Positions 23,728-54,500 of a DNA stretch of 64,000 nt are shown piece after piece (position 1 is the stretch's first letter; each line of letters begins with the position of its first letter). The position numbers were made by a program, and so were the translations under genes. The stretch covers positions 8,367,465-8,431,464 of the forward strand of contig CM034607.1 in the NCBI GenBank assembly GCA_020091685.1, read 5' to 3'. Source of the DNA: Lutjanus erythropterus. Lineage: Eukaryota; Chordata; Actinopteri; Lutjaniformes; Lutjanidae. A model generated the notes under the pieces. That model ran no database searches, was not told the DNA's origin, and saw only the letters and a list, made by a program, of their open reading frames with translations.

Positions 23728-26340
23728 GGGAAACTGACTCGTCATCTGATGATAAAGGACTAATTTTGTTTTCATTTTTCTGCCTTGATTAGAAAAGCAC
23801 ATTTGGTTTATAAAGGGCTAATGTGTTAATAATGTACAGTTGGTATTTTTACTTTCATGATCATAATTTCATTAAGTACTTTACTGTTGACTGTTTCATC
23901 AGTTGCTTCGCTTTCTTCAGGTTAGTCAAATCTGACCCAGAGAAAACTCAAACAGCTGAACCCAAAAAGCACATTTTAATTAAAGCTGCGGCAAACGAAT
24001 CTGGAAAAACATGATTGATTGCTGAGTCTCATTCCCAGGTTGTTGAATACAAACAGTTTGGGAATAAAACTCAACTATCTTTCCATCCTGTGATTGGCCA
24101 AAGTCTCCTGTCACAGGCTAGATTTTCTTAAAGCCTAAAAACAGGAGCAAGAGGAGGAGCAGAATTCTGTTTTTTCTCAGATGACTTGAATTACATTATG
24201 CTTACAGGTAATGGTGGAACTGTAGCCCAATGTTGGCAAAAATAAACCTCCTACACCAGCTTTAACTAACCTAAAACATTACATCTGAGCACAATAAGGC
24301 TGATTATGCTGTGTCTTAAAATAGGTGGAACTCAGCACTTATTGCGTGACATGACACTTGTAATAGTCACCATGATACTTGGTGTGATTGCTCACACGCT
24401 CCAGTGTTTATTCCCCTTGCTTAAACTTGTAAGTATCCAAAATATGTTGGAATTATGACTTTGAAATACATCACGAATAATCTGTTGCACTTAGCTCTTG
24501 ATTTGCCTTAATATGTGTATTTGTATTAATGTGAGTATAAGAGTCGGCATTGATTGTAATTCTTTAGCCTGCTGAAAATGCTGATCAGCTGCTGTCTAAT
24601 TGTAATTATATAAATTATAGACAATCTGAATTGACCTGAGCCTATAGGCTATTTAATTTATATTTATTTGCTTTTGTGTTCAGCTATCTGAGTTTCCATG
24701 AAGTAACTGTTCCGCAGGTTTTTCTTCTGGCCATATGAGAATACTTAACTGACAATAGCTCCTACATTACCTACCTGGTTTAATAGAAAAGCAGCAGTTC
24801 CAGGTCCACTGCACTACCATGAAGAAAAAGTGATGATTGTGCTCACAAAAAGAAGAGTAATTTTCCTAAGTTGAATAAAAAAAACAGAATTGTCCTTTAT
24901 CATAATACAGCTAATAATAATATTTTTTTTTTTGTTGTCTGTAATCTATTGGAAATGTTAAGCCTTGTGCATCTATCACATCTAGTGTGCACTTTAAAGG
25001 AATGTGTTTAATCATTTTAATAAAACAAAATAACCTGTGAGTTAAGCTTTGTGTATCGTGTGCAAAACACGATTAGGACTTTTTGTCATCCTACAGTTCC
25101 TCCCACTGGTGCAGTGAACAGAGGCTGCACTATTTGTCGACATCATGAACGATCGGTGCCTGTCCGGAGTCCTTTTTGATCATTTAAGTGCTTTGATCAC
25201 AAATCTTTGGGTTTTCTTATTTCCGCAATTTCTCCTTGGAATGTGTTTACCAAAGATCTTTATTTTGTAATTTTGTTACAAATACTGTAGCGTTGTTTTT
25301 TTGTTTTAGAAAACGGGAAGAGATTGCAGTCTTATGAAACGTCATTGTTATTTTTAAGAAAAATAAAACTTAAAATGAGAACAACTCTGGAGTTTTTTTG
25401 GGAACTTTTGGGATCATTCATCAGTGAGCTTAAAGCTAAATTTGAGGGCTCACAGGATTTTATGATTTTGGCCATATTTTTAATGTCAAAGATTATTCAC
25501 TCAGGAGATTTTAAAGTGAAATTAGGCACACAGCAAACTACCAAAAAAGAAACAAAAATAATACGTAGCAGTCAACTACCAACCTGTTTGTCCATCAATC
25601 TTTACAAACTATAACTGTAAATGTAAAGCTGTATTGGACCTCTTGTTTCACTGCTGTTATTATTTAATACATTTGACAACACTGTTTCTGCACCAAAACA
25701 CACACTAAATTTCCAGCTACTTTCCAACTATGCATTTTATATTTAAACAAAATTTCATATTTCATCGAGATCACCCAAACTTTTGCATTAGACTAGTGCA
25801 CTTTTTATTAAACTGCATCACACTCTAAGCTGTTTTCAGTGTTTCGAATTACAGCTGCTGTTTAAAGGCATTGTAACAGAAGAGTGAAATAATTAATTTA
25901 AAGAGTCATTTCTGTATATTTTGTCTTGCTAAGTAGACTTTTTGTCTCAGGCTCATCTACACTAAATAGAATCGAGTCTTCATTAGTATCATTGGTAACA
26001 CGTGTGTTTACCCTACTGTTTCATATCAATCTGGTTGCCATTACAAAGGTCATTTGCAACAAATAACCTGACACCTCCGCACATTTTACAGGTCCATCTG
26101 GAACTCAAAAGAACCTGGTGGTCCTTCACCCTTGCTTATAAAGACTTTTACTTTGAAAAATGGTCAGGTGTTTGGGTTTGAATAATAGGATAAACCTGAC
26201 AAACATACTAATAATTTCTGTACAATTATTATTGTTATTATTCATATTAATTATTACTCTGTGTTTTCCTGAGGCTGCCCCCATATTGCCTTTGGATTTT
26301 TGAGCTGTAGGGGGCAGCAAAACACCTCGGAGCATTTAAT
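23728..26340. other. Spacer between parp10 and cpsf1
   Basis: The first several hundred bases must be the parp10 3' UTR. Candidate poly(A) signals: ATTAAA near 23979, AATAAA at 24063-24068 and AATAAA near 24240. Beyond this I see only AT-rich unique-looking DNA; the frame at 25324-25614 has no recognisable protein and no splice partners. I found no RNA gene. Confidence 0.5.
24063..24068 (+). terminator. parp10: Candidate poly(A) signal of parp10
   Basis: AATAAA lies 336 bases after the stop codon. A slightly earlier ATTAAA and a later AATAAA near 24240 are alternatives. The choice cannot be made without transcript ends. Confidence 0.45.
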
Positions 26341-26344
26341 GTGC

Positions 26345-26522
26345 CCGGAAAAGAAAGGACGAAGAAGAAGTACAACAGCACCACAACAACGGCAACTAAC
26401 TGCTAGCTTACCTGGCTATCGGCTAGCTAGTTTAAGTTAGTGACCCACAAAATATGACACATTAAATGAAAGCAGAGGACGGAACAATAAAGCTACAGGC
26501 TGTGATAACGTGATTGATATAG
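26345..26522 (+). promoter_or_regulatory. cpsf1: Candidate cpsf1 transcription start region and untranslated exon 1
   Basis: Coding exon 1 of cpsf1 begins with a splice acceptor just before its ATG, so a non-coding first exon is needed upstream. The stretch ends in ATATAG|gtatgt (exon end 26522), is preceded by CCCGGAAAAGAAAGGACG, and is followed by a run of GCTA/TAGC words (26397-26810) like those beside adck5 and ctdp1. The exact start is unknown. Confidence 0.4.
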
Positions 26523-27252
26523 GTATGTTGACAAGTTTAATTCACCATTCGTAAAAACATGCCAAAAACTAGTCAGGTGCATGAGCTTTGCCATGCCAGC
26601 TAATTTGCTAGCTACAACGTTAGCGTGTTGCTAACATGGCTAACGGTTTGTCCATACATTCGTTTCCTGAAGCTAACGCTAACTGTTGGCGGAGACACAC
26701 ACCAGTCAAAACAACATGACTGAATTGCTAGTGCTACATGCATGTCACAATAAATCGTCGTTAGCTACCGGGGGGGAATGATAATTATCTAGGTAGCTAG
26801 CTAGTTACCAAGGCTTAACAAGAATGTTGCCTTTGAATAATAAGCTAGCCAGCGTTTGTTTATCATGGAAGCATCTTTTGGCATCAATGCCATGAAGTCA
26901 TAAAACTTTGCTCTAACTTGCTGTATTAAACAGTAACAACTTAACCATAATCCTACCGTTTGCGGTACCCACAAACCTCTTTTTGTCATATCTCACAGGT
27001 ACTGTATTCCATTTACATCCATCATCAGATTACCTCATATGAACTGTCTAGTTTCATTTTACACAATATGCGAATGAACTGTAAAGTTATTGAAATAATA
27101 ATAATTGTTCTTCAGATGACATTTATTATGTAACATTATGTTTTGAGAAGAAATAGATTTTTTTTTTAAATTGCTGCAGTAGTTTTTTTTTTTTTTCTTG
27201 TGGTAGTTGGTGGTCTTTGTGTGTCAGTAGCATGAGTAGAGTTAAAGGGAAA

Positions 27253-27705
27253 ATTTTGCATGTTTCATGTGGATGTCCAGTCAGTGTTGATGGTAAATGT
27301 AGTCAGTTGAACCAATAATTTCCTAAGTGCATGCTATATTGATCATGAAAACAGTTCTCCTGCTTGTGGAGCCATGCAGCAGTGCCTACATGTATCAGGA
27401 TCCACTGCAGGTGAGCTTCTGACAGCCACACATGTTGCCGTGTATCACCAGCCTAGTCAATCTAACCAGTAGCTATTGCTTTGTGGGCCAAAATATAGCA
27501 TAAGGTGACAAAAATACTAATCTAGCATGCTTCCTGGCTACCCAGAGGCAGAGCCAAGAAGGCCAATCTGAATTAGCCTGTAGGTCCTCCTGCATCCAGT
27601 GACATCACTGAAAGCAGGAAGAACAGATTTTGCTGCAAGTGAATCAAGCTTTATTGGTAAAAGTAGCACACAACACTGAGTGGACAGCCACACTTTTCAT
27701 GTGGA
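27253..27705. mobile_element. MITE with TTTCATGTGGATGT ends, copy 1 (cpsf1 5' intron)
   Basis: The left end is TTTCATGTGGATGTCCAGTC followed by GTGTTGATGG. The right end reads CACTGAGTGGACAGCCACAC-TTTTCATGTGG, giving inverted ends. The interior matches 34362-34828 in order (AAATGTAGTCAGTTGAA, GGTGACAAAAATACTAAT, CTGGCTACCCAGAGG). No transposase. It ends about 80 bp before the cpsf1 start codon. Confidence 0.7.
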
Positions 27706-27787
27706 ATCAAATAGTGACTCTCAAAGTGATAATAAAATATCTTGAATGAATGTTCTCACCTTCAGATGCTGACAACTCCCATTCAGG

Positions 27788-46449
<18,662 letters not shown>

Positions 46450-46614
46450 GAGCCACATTCCTACGTCTCGTCCACTGAATGCTGTTTTATACTGAACAGA
46501 GAAAATGTTTTGTTATGGTCTCTTTGAGTTTTGTTTTTCTTACTTGTTAGATTCAAAGGAAAAAAAAGAGGACAGCCATGTTTTCTTAGGATATTTTGTA
46601 TAAAAACAAAAGTC

Positions 46615-46620
46615 AGTAAA
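46615..46620 (+). terminator. cpsf1: Candidate cpsf1 poly(A) signal, variant AGTAAA
   Basis: No AATAAA or ATTAAA occurs between the stop (46449) and 46650. AGTAAA, a known weaker variant, is followed about 20 bases later by a GU-rich run, GTGTGTGTGTGTTTGTTG (about 46639-46656), the usual downstream element. The resulting 3' UTR would be about 190 bases. Confidence 0.55.
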
Positions 46621-46706
46621 AGTCGTTTACACAAGCCCAGTGTGTGTGTGTTTGTTGATCTTTGAGTGATAAAGACAGGAACGCATTAAAAAAGGAGGTA
46701 GAAGAT

Positions 46707-46712
46707 TTTATT
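46707..46712 (-). terminator. adck5: Candidate adck5 poly(A) signal
   Basis: AATAAA on the minus strand (TTTATT on plus). It would end a 3' UTR of about 1.85 kb from the stop at 48568, containing a transposon (46995-48064). It lies under 100 bp from the cpsf1 signal. Nearer minus-strand signals may exist that I missed. Confidence 0.35.
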
Positions 46713-46994
46713 AACACTGTTACATTACTTTTAAAACATTTGGTGAGGTGAGGCTGGACCTTCGAGGTGTGTACTGATCGTAATAGCTGCTCAACTCAGG
46801 AGACCAAAACACCGACAGTGAAGCTTTCGTCCAAATAATGGTGAACAGAAAGAGTGAATCCAACACAAATAATTCATTCTTACATCACAGATCACTGACA
46901 GACTGATTAAAGCTGCGGTTTTGTTTCAGGGCAACCCGTGAAGAGACTGAAAAAATTTTTAACCTTCACACTCATACTTCAGTGAAAATGCAAC

Positions 46995-48064
46995 TTAAAG
47001 GGATAGTTCAGATTTTTTTGAAGTCAGGTTGTGCAAGGCTCTGATCCATAGTCAGTGTGTTACCTACAACAGATGTCAGTCAGGATATTACGTAATATTT
47101 CTGCATTAAAATGTCAAAAATGCAGACAGTTTACATGTATTACATTAACCCAAATGTTCTGAACAAAATTCCTTATTTATTCAAGGTAATGTTGTGTTTC
47201 CTGGTAGCTAGTTCCTTGCTATAAATTGTGCAAAAACATGGGATACATCAATAAGAAGGCAAACGTGACATATATGAACATAATGTGAATAAAACTTTAA
47301 TAATACATAATTTATGAACATGATTTCTGTCTGAGTCATGTCAGATAGATTTAAAAAGTGAGGAAAACATCTCCCATGATCCCAGGCCACTTCATGACAT
47401 CATCAAACAAGTGTACGCTATATTTAGAATATTTTCACTTTACCTTGCCATCAGACAACCCTTTCTGATGGGAAAACACTGTTAAAAAAGCCAAATATTG
47501 CCCTCTTGCTCAACCAAACTCCACTAGCGAAGTCAGTCATTTTAGCTCACAGAACACGGCAGTTGCTGGTTTGCTGCTGCCTCAATCCGATATTTTGTTT
47601 GTGTAATTGTGTGACTTCAGTGATTCCGAACTAATATTTTAAAACACAGAAGACACACAATAACACACACATAGTAACAGATCGAGGCAGCGGCAGGCCA
47701 GCAACTCCTGTGTTCTGTGAGCTAAAAGTTCTGGTTTTGCCTATGGAGTTTGGTTAGTTTGTGAAGAGCGATATTTGGCTTCTGTGACGGCAGTTTCCTG
47801 TCAGAAAATTCTGAATGAAAGTAAGTTGAAACTGTGAAAATATTCAAAATATCGCATACACCTTAACTGATAATTTAACTATTGTTGTTTTAGGTGGCTA
47901 AAATACATTTTGCTGCTGACCCTGTCCACAGCAGTACATTGCTGAGCTCCCATGTTGGTACTTCTCTCTGCTTCACCAAACTGCGTGCTAACGCCGTCTA
48001 CAGTAGGTAACACACTGACTCTCAATAAAAACTTCACCTCAAATAATCTGAACACTCTCTTTAA
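46995..48064. mobile_element. TTAA-type element, 1070 bp, composite, between cpsf1 and adck5
   Basis: The left end is TTAAAGGGATAGTTCAGATT; the right end read inverted is TTAAAGAGAGTGTTCAGATT with ATTTGAGGTGAAG following. A second repeat (about 47080-47400) of the kind found at 17525-17850 is nested inside. To its right, family words TATATTTAGAATATTTTCAC and CTTGCCATCAGACA resume. Confidence 0.75.
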
Positions 48065-48565
48065 CATTGCTGTGTGTTGCTTATTGTACAGCACAGGTGC
48101 AGTTATTACAGATAACTCATGGAATACAGTAACTCTATTTGATGTTTTGCTGCGTCAGGATACAGCTGCCATAAATAATAGTCTTATAGAATAAATGTCA
48201 CCAGTTTCTTAAAAACAAACTGCAGCTTAAAATATCTCAAATTTGAATTTCAAAACATGCTGTACTAAGATCAGAGTAAAACAATAATTAATTTGATTAA
48301 AATCAAGAGGGAGTCTACTCTGGAGTGGGCTTGGTGATTTACAGTCCTACACTTCATTACATTCTTACCCATTCTGAGGCAGTCAAGTCTGACAGCAGAG
48401 TCCAGGATGATTTGGTGTGGAAACGGCGCTCACACTTGAGCAGCACCATCACTAGCACCTTTCAGAGCTGCTACGGTTGCAAAAGGCTCCCTGCTGTTGG
48501 ATTGCATGAACGTGTGCTCGGGAAAGCTCCTTGTTCTCAGTTCCATGGGATGTGTGACAGCTGCG

Positions 48566-51500
48566 CTATCTCAGGTACTCGTACATGTCCGCGTCCAAAG
48601 ATATTAGACCCAAGTAGGACAGCAGGCTCACGAACGAACGTGTCACGCTCATCGAAGCCATCTCCCATCTGTAAAAGAAGTCATTAAGTATTTCGTGGCT
48701 CCAATCACAAAATTTGCATGATTGACACAAGTCGAGTCCTCACCTCAAAGCCAGTTCAAACTTGAGGCTTTCCCACGTCGTCCTCATCCAGCGGAAGACC
48801 CAGAGCCTGGGCAGCATCCCTGTCCTCTCTGCCTGGATCTTTCCCCAGCCTCGCACCGCACTAAACAACAAGAGGGATTTCATTTATACGACACAAACAC
48901 TTAAAAACACTTGCAACATTCAGAGCTTTTCTCTCAGGAGCAGGACTTGTGCAGTTGTTATTCTACAGTCATTATAAACTACTGGAAGATTTATAGCAAG
49001 TAACTTGTGTTATTTGACTTCAGCTGGACAAAGTTTCAAAAGCAAATGGTGTAAAACTTAAAAGTTTTCAGTCATTTTCTGCAGGGCTGTAGCCAGGATT
49101 TTAGAAATACTGATGTTGGTTCCCCTCAGAGTCCTGCGCCAGGCCTAATACCTGCCAGGGCGTTTTTTGATAAAGGTCAAATTGTGCCTTCCCCCAAAAA
49201 AACTGCATTATAAGTAAGTACTGAAGCCTGACCCACAAATCTTGTTCTCCAGATGTAAGAAAACATAGTACAGTTTGGTACAGACTCCAACAAATATCAC
49301 ATGATCATGATTTGAACTGTTTTTCTATTTCTGTAAGAAAATTGTGAGGCAAGAATGATCATTCCCACTAATCATGAATCATATCACTCTTGTAAAATCT
49401 GTTGAAATAATCACAATGTGTTTTGGTTTTTTTTAACCATATTGTACAGTCCTACCAAAAAGTATTAGCTAGCTCTTCATAGCCACAAGCTAGGCACATC
49501 ATCACTGAGGAAACCCATCAACAGCAAAACTGGACCCGTGCAGGTCAGTCTAGCTCAACACACCCCTGACACCCTCCGAAAATTGGGACAAGAAACTGAT
49601 GAAAATGTCTTAAATAATGCCCACAGAACAGGTCCAATTTGAAGAAGCTAGCATAGGCAAAGCAGCTAAAACTGAAGCCAGCAGCCTCTGCCATCTTTCT
49701 ACTATCTATCAAAAAGGTTTGTGTACTGTATGCTGTCAATTATACTCCTCATAAAAAAAGAAAATCAGCAGTTTAGACTTTTTTAAAAATTGGAATCGGC
49801 CAAGAAAATTGCAATTGGTGTATCTCTAACCAGAAGTCACAGCAGTTATGAGTTTTTAATGAAACATCCTGGAACAGACAACCCATGCAGTAGTTGTTTA
49901 AATCTTGCAAAGAACCAGGAGTGTTCTGGAGCTTCAGTGGGTGAATCATTTCAAATGTTTCAAATCTCAGCACAGAGCCAGGTGATCACTGAGTCACAGG
50001 TTATCATTGTCATCATTTCGTGCTGTTAGGGAGTTTACAGCCAAAATAGCCTAAATTTCTGTTTGACTTCAGACTACAACAAATGCATAAAAAGGTCAGT
50101 GAAAAGGCATTTATTCGTTTCTGGCTCTAAAAATGTGAAAAAAAAATCCCCCAAACTATCTCTTATATCTCTTAAACCAAATCACACACAAACTGTTCCA
50201 TCTGATCTCATATTGATGACTTACATTATAGCCAATATTTATAGTAATATTTTTTCATTTCCATTCACTGAGCCTCCCCTGAAACTGTCTGGATCACCTG
50301 AGGAGGCCCGCCTCCCACTTCGTAAACCTCTGCCATAGCGTAACAGGCGGCTGCACCAACCTCTTGGCCATGACAAAGTAGCGGTCCACCGGCGCTCCCA
50401 GAGTGATGTTGATGCTTCGCACCGTGTTGATGTTCCGGAAGACCAGCAGCATGGGCCGAGGCATCGACTTCAGCACCTGCATGATGCTGTCGAAGCGCTG
50501 GCTGGCCATTTCACGCATGTAGTTGGTCTCCTCTCGACTCAGGATGTTGGACAGACCCAGCTTCCGCATGTCGATGGGTCGCTGCAGCAGCATCTCGCAG
50601 AACAGGAAGTACTCTACAGAGCAAATTAGGTAAGAAATGCAATTATTGTTTTACCGTGCAACAACCAATGTAAAACTAAGGAAGCCCGTTTCCAAAAATG
50701 TGAGGGAAAAAAAGATCTTGTAAGTCATTACAATGAGAACCTTTCTCATAACGACTTAGACACTTAGAAATTATCTCGAAAAAGCTTGTCATTATTTTAA
50801 AATAGTAAGTCATTACCTTGAGATAGTAACAAATTATTTTAATATACTGACACATTATTTTGAGATATTACCACATTATTTTGGGAGATACCTGTCGTAA
50901 TTTCAAGACAGTATCATTATAACGACTTGGAGCATCTTGTTTTCCTTCTTCACATTGGCAGAAACGGGCTTCCATATGATAACTGATCATCTAGTTGGTC
51001 AAACGGTCACGTGTCCTCACCTTTGACACCCAGTGCAGTGGAGAACTTTTCCATTGCTGCCTCGTCTCTCAGGACTATGGACCTCCACAGTTTACAAAGG
51101 GCCACTCTGTCACTATGGTCAAAGGTCACAGTCAGGGCCGATAACAGACAACAAACAAAAACAGACTGAGCTGAATCTTACCTCTGGCTGAGGTACTCGT
51201 ACAAGCCGTGGTCCAAGAGCACCAACTCTGCCTTGTCATCAGGACCTCGTCTCACCAGCACTGCCATCACAAAGAAGTTATAAATAATATGGCACGACCT
51301 GCCTCACCAAGTCAGACTTGCAATTATGTTTTAAAGCTTCTGCCAAACCCACCAGACTACATTTACAGAAAATGTCGTGTTAATCATCATCTTTATTTAA
51401 ACTCAACAGAAAAAATACTGTACACTGATGTACCCACCATTACCAGGATGAGGGTCAGCGTGGATGAAACCGGTGTAGAATATTTGCTCAGCAAATGTTC

Positions 51501-54500
51501 GGATCAGTTTATCTGCAGTCTGAAAAACAAATATTTGATGAGGTTTATCAGACAGCATTTTCTATGATAATACACCGAATGTCATGCATTGTTTAGAGTG
51601 AATCAACTCACATCTTTCAGACTTAATCCTTGTCTTTTAATTTCTTCCATGTTGTTGATTTTGCAACCGTTGCAAAACTCTGCTGTCAGCACTCTCTTCA
51701 AAAAGGAGAGAAAAAATGACAGAGCTTTAGCCAAGGAGAGGGTGTTCAGTCCAGTTACGCTGCACCGTTGATAATAACCTCACCTTACTTGTTTGCTCCC
51801 AGAAGACTTTAGGGACATAAACAAAACTGAAGTGTTTCAGCTCTTCTGCACACCTCTCAGAATTCCTGGCCTCGTTCTCGAAGTCCAGCTCTTGAGCCAA
51901 CGTGCCCTTCAAGTCCTACAGAAAGTTGGATTAAATCCTATTATTGATTTTGTCTAATTGTTTAGCTAAACATCCCCCACCCAAGACATAAACAGTAGGT
52001 TAACCAAGAAATACACCTGCTTTCTGACCTTAAGAACCCATCGGAATCCAAAGCTGGGGTGCATGAACTTAATAATATCCATCAGGATCTCCAATGTTCT
52101 GATATCACCATCAAACCGATCCCTGAGGTCAATGTACTGCACCTGCGGGGACCAGTAAAGAAAAAACAGGCTTTTGAAGGATTATGATGAACATTTTGAA
52201 CCCTCCACAGTCCAACAACAAAAAAACAATACAAACATAAAATAATGTATGCACTTTTCATGTACAATACCAGTCAAAAGTTTGGACACATCTTCTCTTT
52301 CAAAGTTTTTTCTTTATTTTTAGAATTCTTCTACACTGCAGATTAATGCTGGTGACATCAAAACTAAGAAATGTGGAACTGCATGGAAATATCTAGTAAG
52401 CAAAACGTGTGAAAACAAGGCAAAATGTTTTATGGGACCCTACATACAAGGTGTTCACCTGCCACCCATCCCAAGCCTAGATGTGCACGTCCACCTGTTT
52501 CAGTTGGAGAGCTCTGTTCAGGCTTTCGTTTTGAAGTAGGGCACAAATGTGCTGAGGTACGCACACTTCCGTTCCCCCCAAAGTTGGCTGCGATTCCTTT
52601 GTCGAGAAGAACGGCTCAGAAAATGTCGCCTGTGTAAGCACACGAGCTGTGGCAATAATGTGAGTCCATCATCTTCAGTGCCCACATCACTTCAGCTGAT
52701 AACAGATCATTGGATGCAGCTATGGATGATATTTTTTCACTTGAGCAAGGCTGATAAGAGCCACTTCATGTGATACTAATGACACTTCAATATTCACATA
52801 TTCCTTTTAAATTAGTTACACAAAGAATGTGTTTTGTGTAACGTTTAGACATTTTTGGGGGGTTTTATGAGCATATTTTAAACAACAATGTATATTCAAA
52901 ACTCTTCCAAAACATTACGTTAATTCCAAACAATTTCCAGGCCAAAAGTTCTTCTTTTTTTTTCATGACCACGGGAATCCTGCACACAGTCCACATTTTC
53001 AATATGACCTTTTATTCTGAAGCTCTGCACCTCAAAGTGACCAGGCCAAAACGCAGGCAAAAAGGGAAATATAACATGTTCTCAGAGTCGGTGCTCACCT
53101 TCACAGCAACAGGAGTCCCGTCAAACAGTTCGGCCTTATGAACCTGAGCCAAGCTGGCAGCGGCGATGGGTTCGTAGTCAAACGTTTTAAAAAGCTGCTC
53201 TGGGGTTTTGTTGAAGTCTTCTTGGAAGAGAGCATCAACCTGTCGCAGAGACAAACACGATCCTGAGAAATTTCAAGCTGTCCTCTGTCCAGAACCATGT
53301 GCCCTGTTTGTGTTGCAGTTCTCACCTCTTTGTACCTCCTGTTCAAGGCCTTGTCTTCCAGCACTTGCAGGGTGCGGATGTACTCGGGGGGCAGGAGGTG
53401 GTTGAAGGAACACAGACCTTGACCGAGTTTGATGTATATCCCGCCGTTCTTTATGGCTCCTTCCACCATGCACTCCGCTGCCCTCTGGTGGCAGCCTGAC
53501 ATCTCCGCCAAGTAAGATGGGCTGCTCTAGCAAGGGGAGGACAGCAGTGAGACATGATTGTCCAAACAAGATTAACACACACAGAGCCAGAAATCAAAAA
53601 GCAACACTAAACTCGTGCTATTTATTTACTCTATTTTTGTGTGAACATGAGGGCTGGAATGTGGGATGAGAGAGAGGCATGACAAAGGTCCCTGACTGGA
53701 TATGAACTGCAGAAATGTTATGGTTCCTAGACCTCGTGTTTGTGTCAATCATTGTCAGCTATGTAATTTATTTTTTAATGAAGGTCTGTGCCTTGTAACT
53801 CAATGACCACTGAGGACATTCTGACTAAAATTGGGCAAATGATGCATCTCAGGATGCTCATGCATTTTATTGCCTGATTTGAAAAGCAATTACAGACATG
53901 TCTGAACTTTTTGTTGTGCACAATTAATGAGGGGTGCCACTAATAATATTGTTTTACAGATTAACCATCTATATATTGTAAGAAATGTAAAAAATCTTGG
54001 CCAATGAAAAGATTCGTTCTACAACGCTATGAAAAAAAAAAATAGAGAAAGCAACAAATTCTCATATTTGAGGAGCTGGAACCAGACAATATTCAGCAAC
54101 ATCAGCTGATTTAGGGTTCATACTGTTTCAAGATTGGACCTTTGACCCAGATCTCCAGAATCATCCAACCAAACTTGAATAAAACTGGACCAGTGTTAAC
54201 AGAAATATAATATTACTTATTTTTACATTTAATTAAAATGCCACATTAAATCATAAACAATGTGCTTTTTAAACCTGGACCCCATGTGTCCAAGTCTTTA
54301 CGGTCAATTGCACACTGTCAAAGTATGTCAACTCCAAGTGCTTGTTTTTGTCACTAACAGGCTCATCTTGTTATTTTAAGTGTCTGACAACATCTTGGAA
54401 AAGGTCACTACAGAGGCAGACCTTTTTATTAAAAGAGTAACATCTCTGCTTTGTGTTCTTTAACCAGAAAAACCTGTTTTATTGCTCTTGCAAAACTAAC

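Noticed and set aside
25324-25614. 96-codon open frame between parp10 and cpsf1
   Set aside because: AT-rich, no recognisable protein, no fitting splice partners or promoter.
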